Positions 6,813 to 14,729 of a DNA stretch of 64,000 bases are shown piece by piece. The DNA lies in NCBI GenBank assembly GCA_030531645.1, contig JAUNNB010000003.1:24038-88037 (forward strand), in the 5' to 3' direction. This DNA is from Candidatus Saccharimonadota bacterium. Lineage in GTDB: Bacteria > Patescibacteriota > Saccharimonadia > Saccharimonadales > Saccharimonadaceae. Position numbers and translations under genes: made by a program. The number at the start of each line of letters is the position of its first letter. Positions within the stretch are counted from its first letter, which is position 1. The notes below the pieces were generated by a model. That model had not been told where the DNA came from. It saw nothing but the letters and a program-made list of their open reading frames with translations, and made no database searches.

Positions 6813-8840
6813 ATGGATGTTTTTGAAGGTCTGAATGAACCGCAAAAGGAAGCGGTGGCAACACTAAGTGGGCCGCTTTTAGTGCTTGCGGGGGCTGGGT
6901 CAGGAAAAACTAAAACTTTGACACATCGCATTGCGAATTTGGTTTTGCACGGTGTGCCACAAAGAAATATTTTGGCTGTGACATTTACAAACAAAGCTGC
7001 CAAAGAAATGCGCGGCAGACTTTGGAACTTATTACAAAAAGCTTCTAGCGAAAATGAATTAGTCGAGAAAGCAAATCTAGATTCGAGCCTGATGCGAGAT
7101 TTGGATAACGACGGCTTTTCGGATCCACCACGTGATTTCATGCCTTATATGGGAACGTTCCACGGGATTTGTGTGAAGATTTTGCGTATTGAAGCTCATG
7201 CGGCGGGACTAAGTAAGAACTTCGTGATTTACGATTCTGATGACCAGCTTTCGCTTATTAAGCGTGCAATGAAAGAATTGAAACTAACCGACAAAAAAAT
7301 CAAACCGCGCAACGTGCAGGCTGTGATTTCGAGCAGCAAAAACGAAGGAATTTCGCCGGAAGAACTTGAAGAAACTGCTAAATACCCAAACCAAATAGAC
7401 TCTGCACGTATTTATAAACGTTATGAAAAAATGAAACGCGCGTCTGATGCTTTAGATTTTGATGACCTGCTGCTAGAAACCGTAAAACTTTTTGAAAAGA
7501 ATCTTGAAGTTCGCGAAAAATGGCAGAAGAAATTTCATCATGTTTTGATTGACGAATACCAGGATACCAACCGTATTCAATATCGTTTAGTGCGCGCATT
7601 GGTAGGTGCCGAGCGAAACATTTGTGTAGTTGGCGATGACTGGCAGTCTATTTACTCGTGGCGTGGTGCAGATTTCACAAACATTTTGAATTTTGAGGGT
7701 GATTTCCCAGGCGCAAAAGTTATCAAATTGGAACAAAATTATCGCAGTACTGGAAACATTTTGAATGCATCGCAAAAAGTAATTACGGCCAATGAAAAAC
7801 GAACTGACAAGACATTATTTACGGAAGCTGGCGATGGTGAACCAGTAGATATTGAAGCGTTGCGTGATGAGAATGCGGAAGCTGAATTCGTGGCATTATC
7901 AATCGTGCAGGAACTCGCAAAGAACGACAGAACTTTTTCCGACTTTGCAGTTCTGTATAGAACTAACGCGCAATCGTATACATTTGAAAAAGCGTTCCTC
8001 GCACATAGTATCCCATATAAAATTGTGGGCGGCGTGCGCTTCTATGATAGGCGCGAGGTAAAAGATGTGCTCGCAATTTTGAGATTGATTGTTAATCCAA
8101 ATGATCGTGTAAGTTTGACGCGCGTGGTGCAGAATGTGCTTTCTGGAGTCGGAGCCTCCTCGCTGGAAAAAATGTTCAGATATGTTGATTTGAATGAAGA
8201 CGCGACCTTGATGAGTGAGGCGACTCTAAGTGTGTTGCCAAATCGTGGGAAAGTTGCGATGGGCAAGCTCCAAGAAATCATATATTCTTTGTCTCAGGAA
8301 TTGCCACCAGCAGAAATTGTGCAACGCGTAATCGAAGATTTTAATTTTGAAGCCACGCTCAAAACTGAGCTTGGTGGTGAAGAGCGACTTGAGAACTTGG
8401 CAATGATGGTTGGGAATGCAGAAGAGTTTGAGACTTTGAGCGACTTCCTGGCCGAAGCAAGTTTAATGTCTTCGGCGGATGAAAGTTCTGAAGCAAACTC
8501 TGTGACCTTGATGACAATTCACGCTGCAAAAGGTTTGGAATTTCCAGTAGTTTATCTCGTGGGAATGGAGGAAGGATTGTTCCCGATGCTCCGCGAGTTC
8601 GACCAAGCAGAGGTCGAAGAGGAGAGACGTCTCGCCTATGTGGGCATGACTCGTGCAATGGAGCATCTATTTCTAACATTCGCAAAGGAACGTTTTCTAC
8701 GTGGACAAAGAAGCTATGCTGAGCCATCTAGGTTCCTAAGAGAAATTGGGTATAAGCCTTACGGCGTAAACGACTATTACGCGGAAGTTGAAGAATATTT
8801 TGATAGTTTTCCAGACGACGACTTGCCAGTTTATGAATAA
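6813..8840 (+). CDS. UvrD/PcrA-type DNA helicase (superfamily 1A)
   Basis: 3'-5' DNA helicase for repair and fork maintenance. 675 residues. Visible motifs: Q motif LNEPQKEAV, Walker A AGAGSGKT (26-33), TFTNKAAKEM (Ia), GTFHG (Ib), DEYQDTN (247-253), VVGDDWQSIYSWRGAD (III), QNYRS (IV), VTLMTIHAAKGLEF (V) and EERRLAYVGMTRA (VI). About 30 extra acidic residues lie between motifs Ia and Ib (near 76-108). The C-terminal tail is short and lacks a clear RNA-polymerase-binding tudor region. It follows murA by seven bases but has its own -10 box. Confidence 0.93.
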   Translation: MDVFEGLNEPQKEAVATLSGPLLVLAGAGSGKTKTLTHRIANLVLHGVPQRNILAVTFTNKAAKEMRGRLWNLLQKASSENELVEKANLDSSLMRDLDNDGFSDPPRDFMPYMGTFHGICVKILRIEAHAAGLSKNFVIYDSDDQLSLIKRAMKELKLTDKKIKPRNVQAVISSSKNEGISPEELEETAKYPNQIDSARIYKRYEKMKRASDALDFDDLLLETVKLFEKNLEVREKWQKKFHHVLIDEYQDTNRIQYRLVRALVGAERNICVVGDDWQSIYSWRGADFTNILNFEGDFPGAKVIKLEQNYRSTGNILNASQKVITANEKRTDKTLFTEAGDGEPVDIEALRDENAEAEFVALSIVQELAKNDRTFSDFAVLYRTNAQSYTFEKAFLAHSIPYKIVGGVRFYDRREVKDVLAILRLIVNPNDRVSLTRVVQNVLSGVGASSLEKMFRYVDLNEDATLMSEATLSVLPNRGKVAMGKLQEIIYSLSQELPPAEIVQRVIEDFNFEATLKTELGGEERLENLAMMVGNAEEFETLSDFLAEASLMSSADESSEANSVTLMTIHAAKGLEFPVVYLVGMEEGLFPMLREFDQAEVEEERRLAYVGMTRAMEHLFLTFAKERFLRGQRSYAEPSRFLREIGYKPYGVNDYYAEVEEYFDSFPDDDLPVYE

Positions 8841-8864
8841 GCGTTATATGGTATAATAAAACAA

Positions 8865-9992
8865 ATGGCATCTGAAGAAACCGTCGATTACGACGAAGAG
8901 AAAAAAGCTCAACAAATAGATATGGTTCCGGTGGAAGAAAAGGAACCTTTGACTGGAAGTTCAGTTTTGATTGACCAAGAAGGTGATCCAAACCCATTGC
9001 CAGAATTGCCTGACAATGGATTCCCTGCTGGCTATGGCCCGAATGAACATATCAAGAAACCAGAGCCGCCAAAGAAACCATCTTTCAAAGAGCGTATGAG
9101 TCGTTCAATTGCGAAGATGACCAAGAAGCAAAAAATTATTACGATTACTTCAGTGGTATTAACAATTCTAGTTGCAACCGGAATTGGCGTATTCTTAGGT
9201 ATATCTGGCGCATTTAGAATTGACTACTCGGGTACTTATGAGGCAGCAAGAGAACTCCGCACGGAAATGCAGCGCATTAAATCAAATGCTAGCTGTGACA
9301 AAGTGATAGATTATGTAGACAATGCCTACACGAATGCGCAGGTTTATGGAACATATGTTGATGATTGTCGCGAAGTCGGCAAAGGCGTTACAACCGATGT
9401 GATTACGGTGCTTGGGCGCACTGAAGGCGTTCTAAAAGACAATGAGATTTTTAGAAAATATGAAACGTTCAGATTGGCGATGGAATCGGCATCGACTGGT
9501 AATAAGAACGTTCAAAAAGTACTAGATTCTTATGTGATTTGGCACAAATGGATTATCACAAAACACGGCATTGAAGCCAGGACCACCAAGTGGACTGAGG
9601 AAGAGATCGAAAGCACGGCAGCAATTCTCACCGAAAGTAAAGAAGAGAAATTCGTGGAATATGGCACGAAGTGGGCTGAGCTTAAATTGGCCGCTACAAA
9701 GGCTCAAATAGCTTTCGATAAAGCCGTTGATCCATCATCAAACACTGATGCTGAAACAATGAAGACTTTGCTCGAAGAGCAGAAGAAAGCAGTCGAGGAA
9801 TACAAAACTTGGGAAGAAGAAAACAAGTTTGTGATTACCAAAGAAATTCCGTTTGAAATGGTTGATATGGCAGTGGTTTATAATAAGTTCACTGAACTTT
9901 ATGATTTAATTCGTGAAACTTACCAAAACAATTACAACCGCGAAAAGGGCGGCTGTAAGAACTTGGTTGATGGCTCAGTAGTCTGCGACTAA
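8865..9992 (+). CDS. Single-span membrane protein, unknown function
   Basis: Not recognised. 375 residues: acidic then Pro-rich cytoplasmic region (1-72), basic stretch (SFKERMSRSIAKMTKKQK), one membrane helix at about 91-113, then a 260-residue, mostly alpha-helical outer domain with five cysteines (two near 139-163, two near the C-terminus). The TATAAT box at 8852-8857 ends seven bases before the ATG, so the mRNA is predicted leaderless. Its TAA overlaps the stop codon of the converging phosphoesterase gene. Confidence 0.72.
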   Translation: MASEETVDYDEEKKAQQIDMVPVEEKEPLTGSSVLIDQEGDPNPLPELPDNGFPAGYGPNEHIKKPEPPKKPSFKERMSRSIAKMTKKQKIITITSVVLTILVATGIGVFLGISGAFRIDYSGTYEAARELRTEMQRIKSNASCDKVIDYVDNAYTNAQVYGTYVDDCREVGKGVTTDVITVLGRTEGVLKDNEIFRKYETFRLAMESASTGNKNVQKVLDSYVIWHKWIITKHGIEARTTKWTEEEIESTAAILTESKEEKFVEYGTKWAELKLAATKAQIAFDKAVDPSSNTDAETMKTLLEEQKKAVEEYKTWEEENKFVITKEIPFEMVDMAVVYNKFTELYDLIRETYQNNYNREKGGCKNLVDGSVVCD

Positions 9993-10960
9993 AGCTTTGG
10001 GCGTAAATATTTGCGTTTGATTTCTGGTATTTTTGAGTTGTTTTTCGAAAATTCTAACATTGCAGCATAGGTTGGGAAGAAAACATTGAAATGATGCATC
10101 CAGCCAGCGCATTCATGCGATGTGGTAAAGGCGCCAACCACGATTGACTTATCGTTTTCGCCTTTAATAGTGTGGCGAATATTTGGAGGGAAAATATTAC
10201 GAGTTGGCGAGACAATCCCGCGTGTGCCACGGAAGATTTCGTCGAAAATCGGCGGGACTATACCATTGTGCATATGTCCGGAAATATAATAATCAAATTC
10301 CTTAAGTTCTTCTTCTACTTCTGAATCATGAAGACAAACTGGCGAATGAATCATTGCGAGCTTCAATTTGTCTTTTGGAAGATCTTTGGTCAAACTTTTT
10401 CTTAGGACTTTTTTGAAGAATTTCTTTGGTTTCAGTTCGCGGATGATGCGAAGAAGTTCGTCCGTGCGCTCGTTGGTAGGTCTTATAAATGTAGTCTTGT
10501 TTTCTCCGCTGGTATTGAAATTGTAGTAGGTGGGAGTCAAGGTTAACCCAAGAACATAGAGCTTGTCGTCTTCATATATATCGTTATCGAGCAATGTGAC
10601 GTTACGAATTAAATTCACTTTTTCGTAAAAACTTTTGTTTCTAAAAATGCGCCAATCTTTCCCTGCTTTTTCATATGAATCATGATTCCCCATGCTGATG
10701 AGAACTCGTGCAATGAACCCTAGCTGTTCAAGCCAACCCAGGAGTCTTTCCTCTTCGTCTGGGTCTTTAATCATATCGTTACTATCGATGAGATCGCCCG
10801 GAATGAGAATATAATCAGGCTTCTTTTGCTCGGCAACTTTTAGAAAGCGTTCGAACTTTTCATTAGCAACTTGATAGCTAAAATGAATGTCAGAAACTAC
10901 TAAAATTTTTAGCTTCTGATTGGAGCGAAACTTATAAGTATCAAGACAGATTTCTTTCAT
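9989..10960 (-). CDS. Calcineurin-like metallophosphoesterase
   Basis: Dinuclear-metal phosphoesterase fold. Motifs in order: VVSDIHFS (D-x-H), ILIPGDLIDS (GD), SMGNHDSY (GNHD), MIHSPVCLH, and YISGHMHNGIVPP (GHxH). 323 residues with no signal peptide, so probably cytoplasmic. The substrate cannot be read from the sequence; relatives include YkoQ/LpxH-like enzymes and nucleotidases. The downstream methyltransferase gene (10962-11711) is in the same direction with one base between them, so the pair is an operon. Confidence 0.85.
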   Translation of the reverse strand: MKEICLDTYKFRSNQKLKILVVSDIHFSYQVANEKFERFLKVAEQKKPDYILIPGDLIDSNDMIKDPDEEERLLGWLEQLGFIARVLISMGNHDSYEKAGKDWRIFRNKSFYEKVNLIRNVTLLDNDIYEDDKLYVLGLTLTPTYYNFNTSGENKTTFIRPTNERTDELLRIIRELKPKKFFKKVLRKSLTKDLPKDKLKLAMIHSPVCLHDSEVEEELKEFDYYISGHMHNGIVPPIFDEIFRGTRGIVSPTRNIFPPNIRHTIKGENDKSIVVGAFTTSHECAGWMHHFNVFFPTYAAMLEFSKNNSKIPEIKRKYLRPKL

Positions 10961-10961
10961 A

Positions 10962-11711
10962 TTATTTTTTGACTAATTTATAATAAATGCTTGGCGCAAA
11001 ATTGATTTTAGCAAGTGGTTTCTGAACCTTTTTCTCGAATGCTGCGAGAGTCTTGGCGCTAAACATTTTCTTGAGTTTAGGTGAGCGGAAGTTAGAAACT
11101 GAAAGTTTCTCTTCAATTTCAAAACCAGATTTTTTAAACAAGTCTTCAACATATTTTGGGTGGTAATTAAAGAAACCATTGGGACAAATTTCTGTGAAGT
11201 TGACCGGCTCGAGACTGAACGGATTTTTGTCGGTCTTTTTGGTCCAGTATTTAACCATACGTGGAAGGGTTTTCTTATTAGCGACTTCAATCACGGCAAC
11301 ACCTCCAGGTTTCAAAACGCGAGATAATTCGTTAACGACTTTATCCAAATCTTTGAAGTGATGCGTAGCGCGAATCATCATTAGGACATCCACTTCGCCG
11401 TCTTTAAATGGCATATCGTAAATATCGCCCTGGCGAGTTTTGATTTTTTTGCCAAATTCCTCACGGGCTTGTTTTAACTCAGTTTCGGAATAATCGAAAA
11501 TGATAGCTTCTTTGGCACGACCAAGATATTCTTTGGCAAGGCGTCCATAGCCACCGGCAACATCAACAAATCTGCCCATTTTTGTTGGCAAGAGACGGCG
11601 GATAGCCATACGGTCTGCGAGGTCCTCGTATTCGCGATCTACATCTTCCCAAAAAATTTTCTTGTAATCATAGCCGTTGTAATCAGAAACGACATTTTTT
11701 GCTTTAACCAT
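10962..11711 (-). CDS. Class I SAM-dependent methyltransferase
   Basis: 249 residues with a Rossmann SAM site: FVDVAGGYGRLAKEYL (motif I), AIIFDYSETELKQA (motif II), GDIYDMPFKDGEVDVL and a LKPGGVAVIEV strand, the UbiE/Methyltransf_11 pattern. The acceptor is unknown. It is the first gene of a two-gene operon with the phosphoesterase, with a TATAAT box a few bases upstream of its ATG. Confidence 0.85.
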   Translation of the reverse strand: MVKAKNVVSDYNGYDYKKIFWEDVDREYEDLADRMAIRRLLPTKMGRFVDVAGGYGRLAKEYLGRAKEAIIFDYSETELKQAREEFGKKIKTRQGDIYDMPFKDGEVDVLMMIRATHHFKDLDKVVNELSRVLKPGGVAVIEVANKKTLPRMVKYWTKKTDKNPFSLEPVNFTEICPNGFFNYHPKYVEDLFKKSGFEIEEKLSVSNFRSPKLKKMFSAKTLAAFEKKVQKPLAKINFAPSIYYKLVKK

Positions 11712-11797
11712 AATAATATATTATACCACAGATATAGATACATCGCCCGTTTTGTGGTATAATATATAGAGATAAATTATATATTTTAAGGAGTTTT

Positions 11798-12502
11798 ATG
11801 TCTGGACATAGTAAATGGGCGACAACAAAACGCCAGAAGGCAGTCGTGGATGCAAAGCGTGGTGCTTTGTTCACAAAAATCGGCAATCAGATTGCTATTG
11901 CGGCACGTTCTGGCCAAGACCCAGCAATGAATCCAAGTCTTGCTATGGTACTTGAGAAAGCTCGCCATGCAAACATGCCAAAAGTAAACATTGAACGCGC
12001 AATTGCTCGCGCTGCTGATAAGAACGCTGCAGCTCTTATCGAGGAAACTTACGAGGCTTATGGCCCTGGTGGTGTTGGTATTATTATCGAAGTTGCTACT
12101 GATAACAAAAACCGCACGATGCCAGAAGTACGCAACACCCTCAGCAAGAATGGTGGCCGTATTGCCGACCCTGGTTCCGTGATGTTCCAATTTGCTCGTA
12201 AGGGTGTGATTGAAATTTCTGAAACTGGTGAAGATGCCTTGATGTCTGCACTTGACGCTGGCGCCGAGGATGCTTCCGAGGAAGAAGAATACATTGAAAT
12301 CATCACAGCCCCAACTGAATTGATGGCTGTTCGTGAAAAATTGGTTGCAGCTGGATTAACCGTAACTTCCGCTGAACTCAAGTATGTTCCAAACACTTAC
12401 ATTGCTCTATCTGACCCAGCAGATGAAGAAAAACTCGAAAAACTCCTTGATGCAGTTGATGATCTTGACGATGTAGTAAACGTATTTACAAACGCGGAGT
12501 AG
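11798..12502 (+). CDS. yebC: YebC/PmpR-TACO1 family protein
   Basis: Starts MSGHSKWATTKRQKAVVDAK, the family hallmark (SGHSKW.N...K), and continues GPGGVGIIIEVATDNKNRT and GSVMFQF. 234 residues. In other bacteria the family includes DNA-binding regulators and a factor that relieves ribosome stalling on proline stretches; which applies here is not shown. It has a -10 box at about 11759, a leader and an AAGGAG site, and is followed three bases later by the TetR-like gene. Confidence 0.95.
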   Translation: MSGHSKWATTKRQKAVVDAKRGALFTKIGNQIAIAARSGQDPAMNPSLAMVLEKARHANMPKVNIERAIARAADKNAAALIEETYEAYGPGGVGIIIEVATDNKNRTMPEVRNTLSKNGGRIADPGSVMFQFARKGVIEISETGEDALMSALDAGAEDASEEEEYIEIITAPTELMAVREKLVAAGLTVTSAELKYVPNTYIALSDPADEEKLEKLLDAVDDLDDVVNVFTNAE

Positions 12503-12505
12503 TAG

Positions 12506-13054
12506 ATGGGCAAAAGGACCGAGCGGATTCGGACTTACATACGCTTTGACAAGAAAATTGTTTCAGCTGTGAGAAGGTTAGCTAAAAAGGGTGGGCGTTT
12601 TTATACCCGCTCGATTGTGCGTGAAGCCGAAATTAATGAAAAAACTTTTTATAACCACTATAAATCCTACGACGATTTCTTCGAGAAAAAAGGCGAGGAA
12701 GTCAGAAAAGCGGTTCGCGAAGCTGACACAGATACGCCGGTGAACGCACCGTTGAATGTCTATTTTGAAAATGTGCTGGATAGACTTTATGAGGTGCGTG
12801 GGGTGCTTGATATATTCATCATTCTAAATAATACGAAGTTGGTGGATCCAATTTTGAAAGCAATTCGATTCAGAGTGTATAGGACTTGGAGAGAAAAAGA
12901 TGACGCAAGTTACAGGATTTTCACTGCGCTTTCTATAGACGAGTTCCTAAAATGGCGGAACGAGGCCTACAGCAAAGAAAAGATTGCTGAACACGCTAAG
13001 AATATTGCTTGGTTTGCAGATCACGCAAAAGACATCAAGAATCACAGAGTTTAA
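12506..13054 (+). CDS. TetR-like transcriptional regulator
   Basis: 182 residues. The N-terminal region (about 15-65) has the TetR-type DNA-binding pattern FYTRSIVREAEINEKTFYNHY followed by KSYDDFF. The rest is helical, a presumed ligand or dimer domain too divergent to assign. It follows yebC by three bases and ends in a strong terminator, so it is the last gene of that operon. Its target is unknown. Confidence 0.7.
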   Translation: MGKRTERIRTYIRFDKKIVSAVRRLAKKGGRFYTRSIVREAEINEKTFYNHYKSYDDFFEKKGEEVRKAVREADTDTPVNAPLNVYFENVLDRLYEVRGVLDIFIILNNTKLVDPILKAIRFRVYRTWREKDDASYRIFTALSIDEFLKWRNEAYSKEKIAEHAKNIAWFADHAKDIKNHRV

Positions 13055-13082
13055 AAAACGCACCTCGATGAGGTGCGTTTTG
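13054..13082. terminator. Bidirectional terminator, tetR-like/rplS
   Basis: ACGCACCTC-GAT-GAGGTGCGT stem flanked by A5 and T4 runs between two converging genes. Confidence 0.88.
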
Positions 13083-13091
13083 TTTCCTAAA

Positions 13092-13559
13092 TTAAGCTTC
13101 AACTTTTTCTTCTTTTGGTTCTTCAGTTGCAGGTTCTGCTGGAGCGGCTTCTTCTTTTGGAGCTTCAGCTGGTTCTTCAACAGGAAGAGTGTTGACAGCT
13201 GCACGATCGAAGTCTTTAGCAGAAAGGCGAGCTGATTTACCAGAGCGCTCACGGAGATAACTCAAGTTCTTGCGGCGAACCTTAGCACGACGAACGATTT
13301 CGATTTTCTCTACGAGTGGGCTGTGAATAAGGAAAGATTTCTCGACGCCGATACCGGAAGCGATTTTGCGAACGGTGATACGAGCAGTATGAGAATCTTT
13401 ACGATCAGTGCGGATAACCACACCTTCGAAAACCTGAAGACGGAATTTTTCACCTTCCTTAATCTTCTGGGTGACTTTTACTGTGTCGCCAGAACGAACG
13501 TCGACGACAGCCGACTTTTTCTGAGCATCACTAATTTGTTTTAGAATAGAAAAACTCAT
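13092..13559 (-). CDS. rplS: 50S ribosomal protein L19
   Basis: L19 lies at the 30S-50S interface. Residues 1-115 carry the family core: VRSGDTVKVTQKIKEGEKFRLQVFEG, RIASGIGVEKSF-like segment and an RRAKVRRKNLSYLRER motif. A 40-residue Ala/Glu/Pro/Lys-rich acidic tail follows (155 residues in total against a usual 115-120). The tail carries no recognisable domain. Preceded by a 17-base-spaced promoter and a leader with AAGGTAAA before the ATG. Confidence 0.95.
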   Translation of the reverse strand: MSFSILKQISDAQKKSAVVDVRSGDTVKVTQKIKEGEKFRLQVFEGVVIRTDRKDSHTARITVRKIASGIGVEKSFLIHSPLVEKIEIVRRAKVRRKNLSYLRERSGKSARLSAKDFDRAAVNTLPVEEPAEAPKEEAAPAEPATEEPKEEKVEA

Positions 13560-13591
13560 AAATTTACCTTTTATATTAACACTTATCGTCT

Positions 13592-13620
13592 ATTTTACCA
13601 TAACTTTTGGAATTTTACAA
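13592..13620 (-). promoter_or_regulatory. rplS promoter
   Basis: TTGTAA (13615-13620), 17-base spacer ending in TATGG, TAAAAT (13592-13597), read on the minus strand. Confidence 0.75.
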
Positions 13621-13640
13621 GGGGTATTTTAGAGATAGTA

Positions 13641-13665
13641 AAGGCCCCGATGAAGCTGGGGCCTT
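13641..13665 (-). terminator. Hairpin after upp
   Basis: AAGGCCCC/GGGGCCTT 8-bp stem with a 9-base loop. On the minus strand it is followed by TTTACTAT, a weak U tract. It lies about 40 bases after the upp stop codon. Confidence 0.65.
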
Positions 13666-13703
13666 ACCATGTACAACAAGTCTTTGAAAGGAGAAGACTT
13701 TGT

Positions 13704-14516
13704 CTATTTGGTGCCGAAAATTCGGTCACCTGCATCACCAAGGCCCGGAACGATATAGAAGTCCTCGTTCAGACCACAGTCTAATGCGCCGATGTAGAGA
13801 TCCACGTCGGGATGAAGTTTCCGCATCACGCGTACGCCCTCAGGAGCAGCTACCATACAGATGAAGTGTATATGTTTACAGCCGTATTCTTTCAGCTGGA
13901 ACACCGCGTCTGAGGCAGAACCGCCAGTTGCAAGCATTGGGTCTGTGACAAATACTTCCCTTTTTGCGCAATCGTGCGGAAGCTTGCAGAAGTACTCAAC
14001 GGGCTGAGCCGTCTTTTCATCCCTGTAGAGACCAATGTGGCCGACTTTGGCAGCGGGGATCATAGTAAGCATCCCATCTTGCAGACCGAGACCTGCACGC
14101 AGAATCGGCACAATGGCCAACTTCTTGCCACCAAGTTGCCGAGCAACAGTCTCACAGAGAGGAGTCTCAATCACTTTCTCCTTGAGTGGTAGATAGCGAG
14201 TAGCTTCATAGCACTCAAGCATCGCGATTTCCTTGGTCAGCTCACGAAATTCTTTGGTGCCAGTCTTTACCTTGCGCGCCTGTGTAATCTTATGCTCGAT
14301 CAGCGCGTGGTCGATGAAATGGACCATCTTGGGGTCAAACTCTGATTGGCGCTTCAAGATTGCTTCCTGACTCATGTCCACCACCAAGTCGGGCGTAGGG
14401 ACAACTTCAATCCTTGGATACTCTTTCTGCTCGGGCTTCTTCGCCTTTGGGGTTGTTTCAGCCTTTTTAGGCTTCTTAACCTTGTCGGATTTCTTAGACT
14501 CTTTGGATTTGGGCAT
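13704..14516 (-). CDS. upp: Uracil phosphoribosyltransferase with N-terminal Lys-rich extension
   Basis: Salvages uracil to UMP using PRPP. The catalytic part (about 70-270) shows [14 protein letters not shown], the PRPP loop [12 protein letters not shown], and the C-terminal uracil-binding [23 protein letters not shown]. The first 65 or so residues are an extra Lys/Pro-rich tail absent from standard 208-residue UPRTases. Monocistronic, with a 17-base-spaced promoter, 5'-terminal hairpin, strong GGAGG site and its own terminator. By eye its codon choice looks more GC-rich at third positions than its neighbours. Confidence 0.95.
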   Translation of the reverse strand: MPKSKESKKSDKVKKPKKAETTPKAKKPEQKEYPRIEVVPTPDLVVDMSQEAILKRQSEFDPKMVHFIDHALIEHKITQARKVKTGTKEFRELTKEIAMLECYEATRYLPLKEKVIETPLCETVARQLGGKKLAIVPILRAGLGLQDGMLTMIPAAKVGHIGLYRDEKTAQPVEYFCKLPHDCAKREVFVTDPMLATGGSASDAVFQLKEYGCKHIHFICMVAAPEGVRVMRKLHPDVDLYIGALDCGLNEDFYIVPGLGDAGDRIFGTK

Positions 14517-14564
14517 AAATTTTTCCCTCCTTATAAAAAATTTTGCCAGTCAATAGCAAAGGAC

Positions 14565-14581
14565 GTGCTAGAGATTAGCAC
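14565..14581 (-). promoter_or_regulatory. 5'-terminal hairpin of the upp leader
   Basis: GTGCTA-GAGAT-TAGCAC inverted repeat. The predicted upp transcription start is near 14582, so the RNA would begin almost at this stem. Possible mRNA-stabilising or attenuating element. Confidence 0.5.
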
Positions 14582-14588
14582 TACCTTT

Positions 14589-14617
14589 ATTATATCATAC
14601 ATTGCTATAAAAGTCAA
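14589..14617 (-). promoter_or_regulatory. upp promoter
   Basis: TTGACT (14612-14617), 17-base spacer, TATAAT (14589-14594) on the minus strand. Confidence 0.88.
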
Positions 14618-14630
14618 TTTGTGGTAGAAT
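14602..14630 (+). promoter_or_regulatory. Promoter of the 29-residue ORF and rnhB-yraN
   Basis: TTGCTA (14602-14607), 17-base spacer, TAGAAT (14625-14630). It overlaps the divergent upp promoter, so the two should compete for RNA polymerase. Confidence 0.55.
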
Positions 14631-14639
14631 ACTGGTATT

Positions 14640-14729
14640 ATGGCAATCAAGAAGAAAAAGATTGTTGTTGCTAAACTCAACCGCAATAACAATCATAAGC
14701 ATAGCGAAAAGCGCAAACACAACGGTTAA
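14640..14729 (+). CDS. 29-residue highly basic small protein
   Basis: ATG to TAA, 29 codons; the protein starts MAIKKKKIVVAKLNRNNN and ends in a His/Lys/Arg-rich tail. More than a third of residues are Lys, Arg or His. The stop codon is followed directly by the ATG of the RNase HII fusion, so the two are translationally coupled. Its own -35/-10 pair ends nine bases before the ATG. Size and charge suggest an RNA-binding or ribosome-associated peptide, but I do not recognise a family. Confidence 0.6.
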   Translation: MAIKKKKIVVAKLNRNNNHKHSEKRKHNG

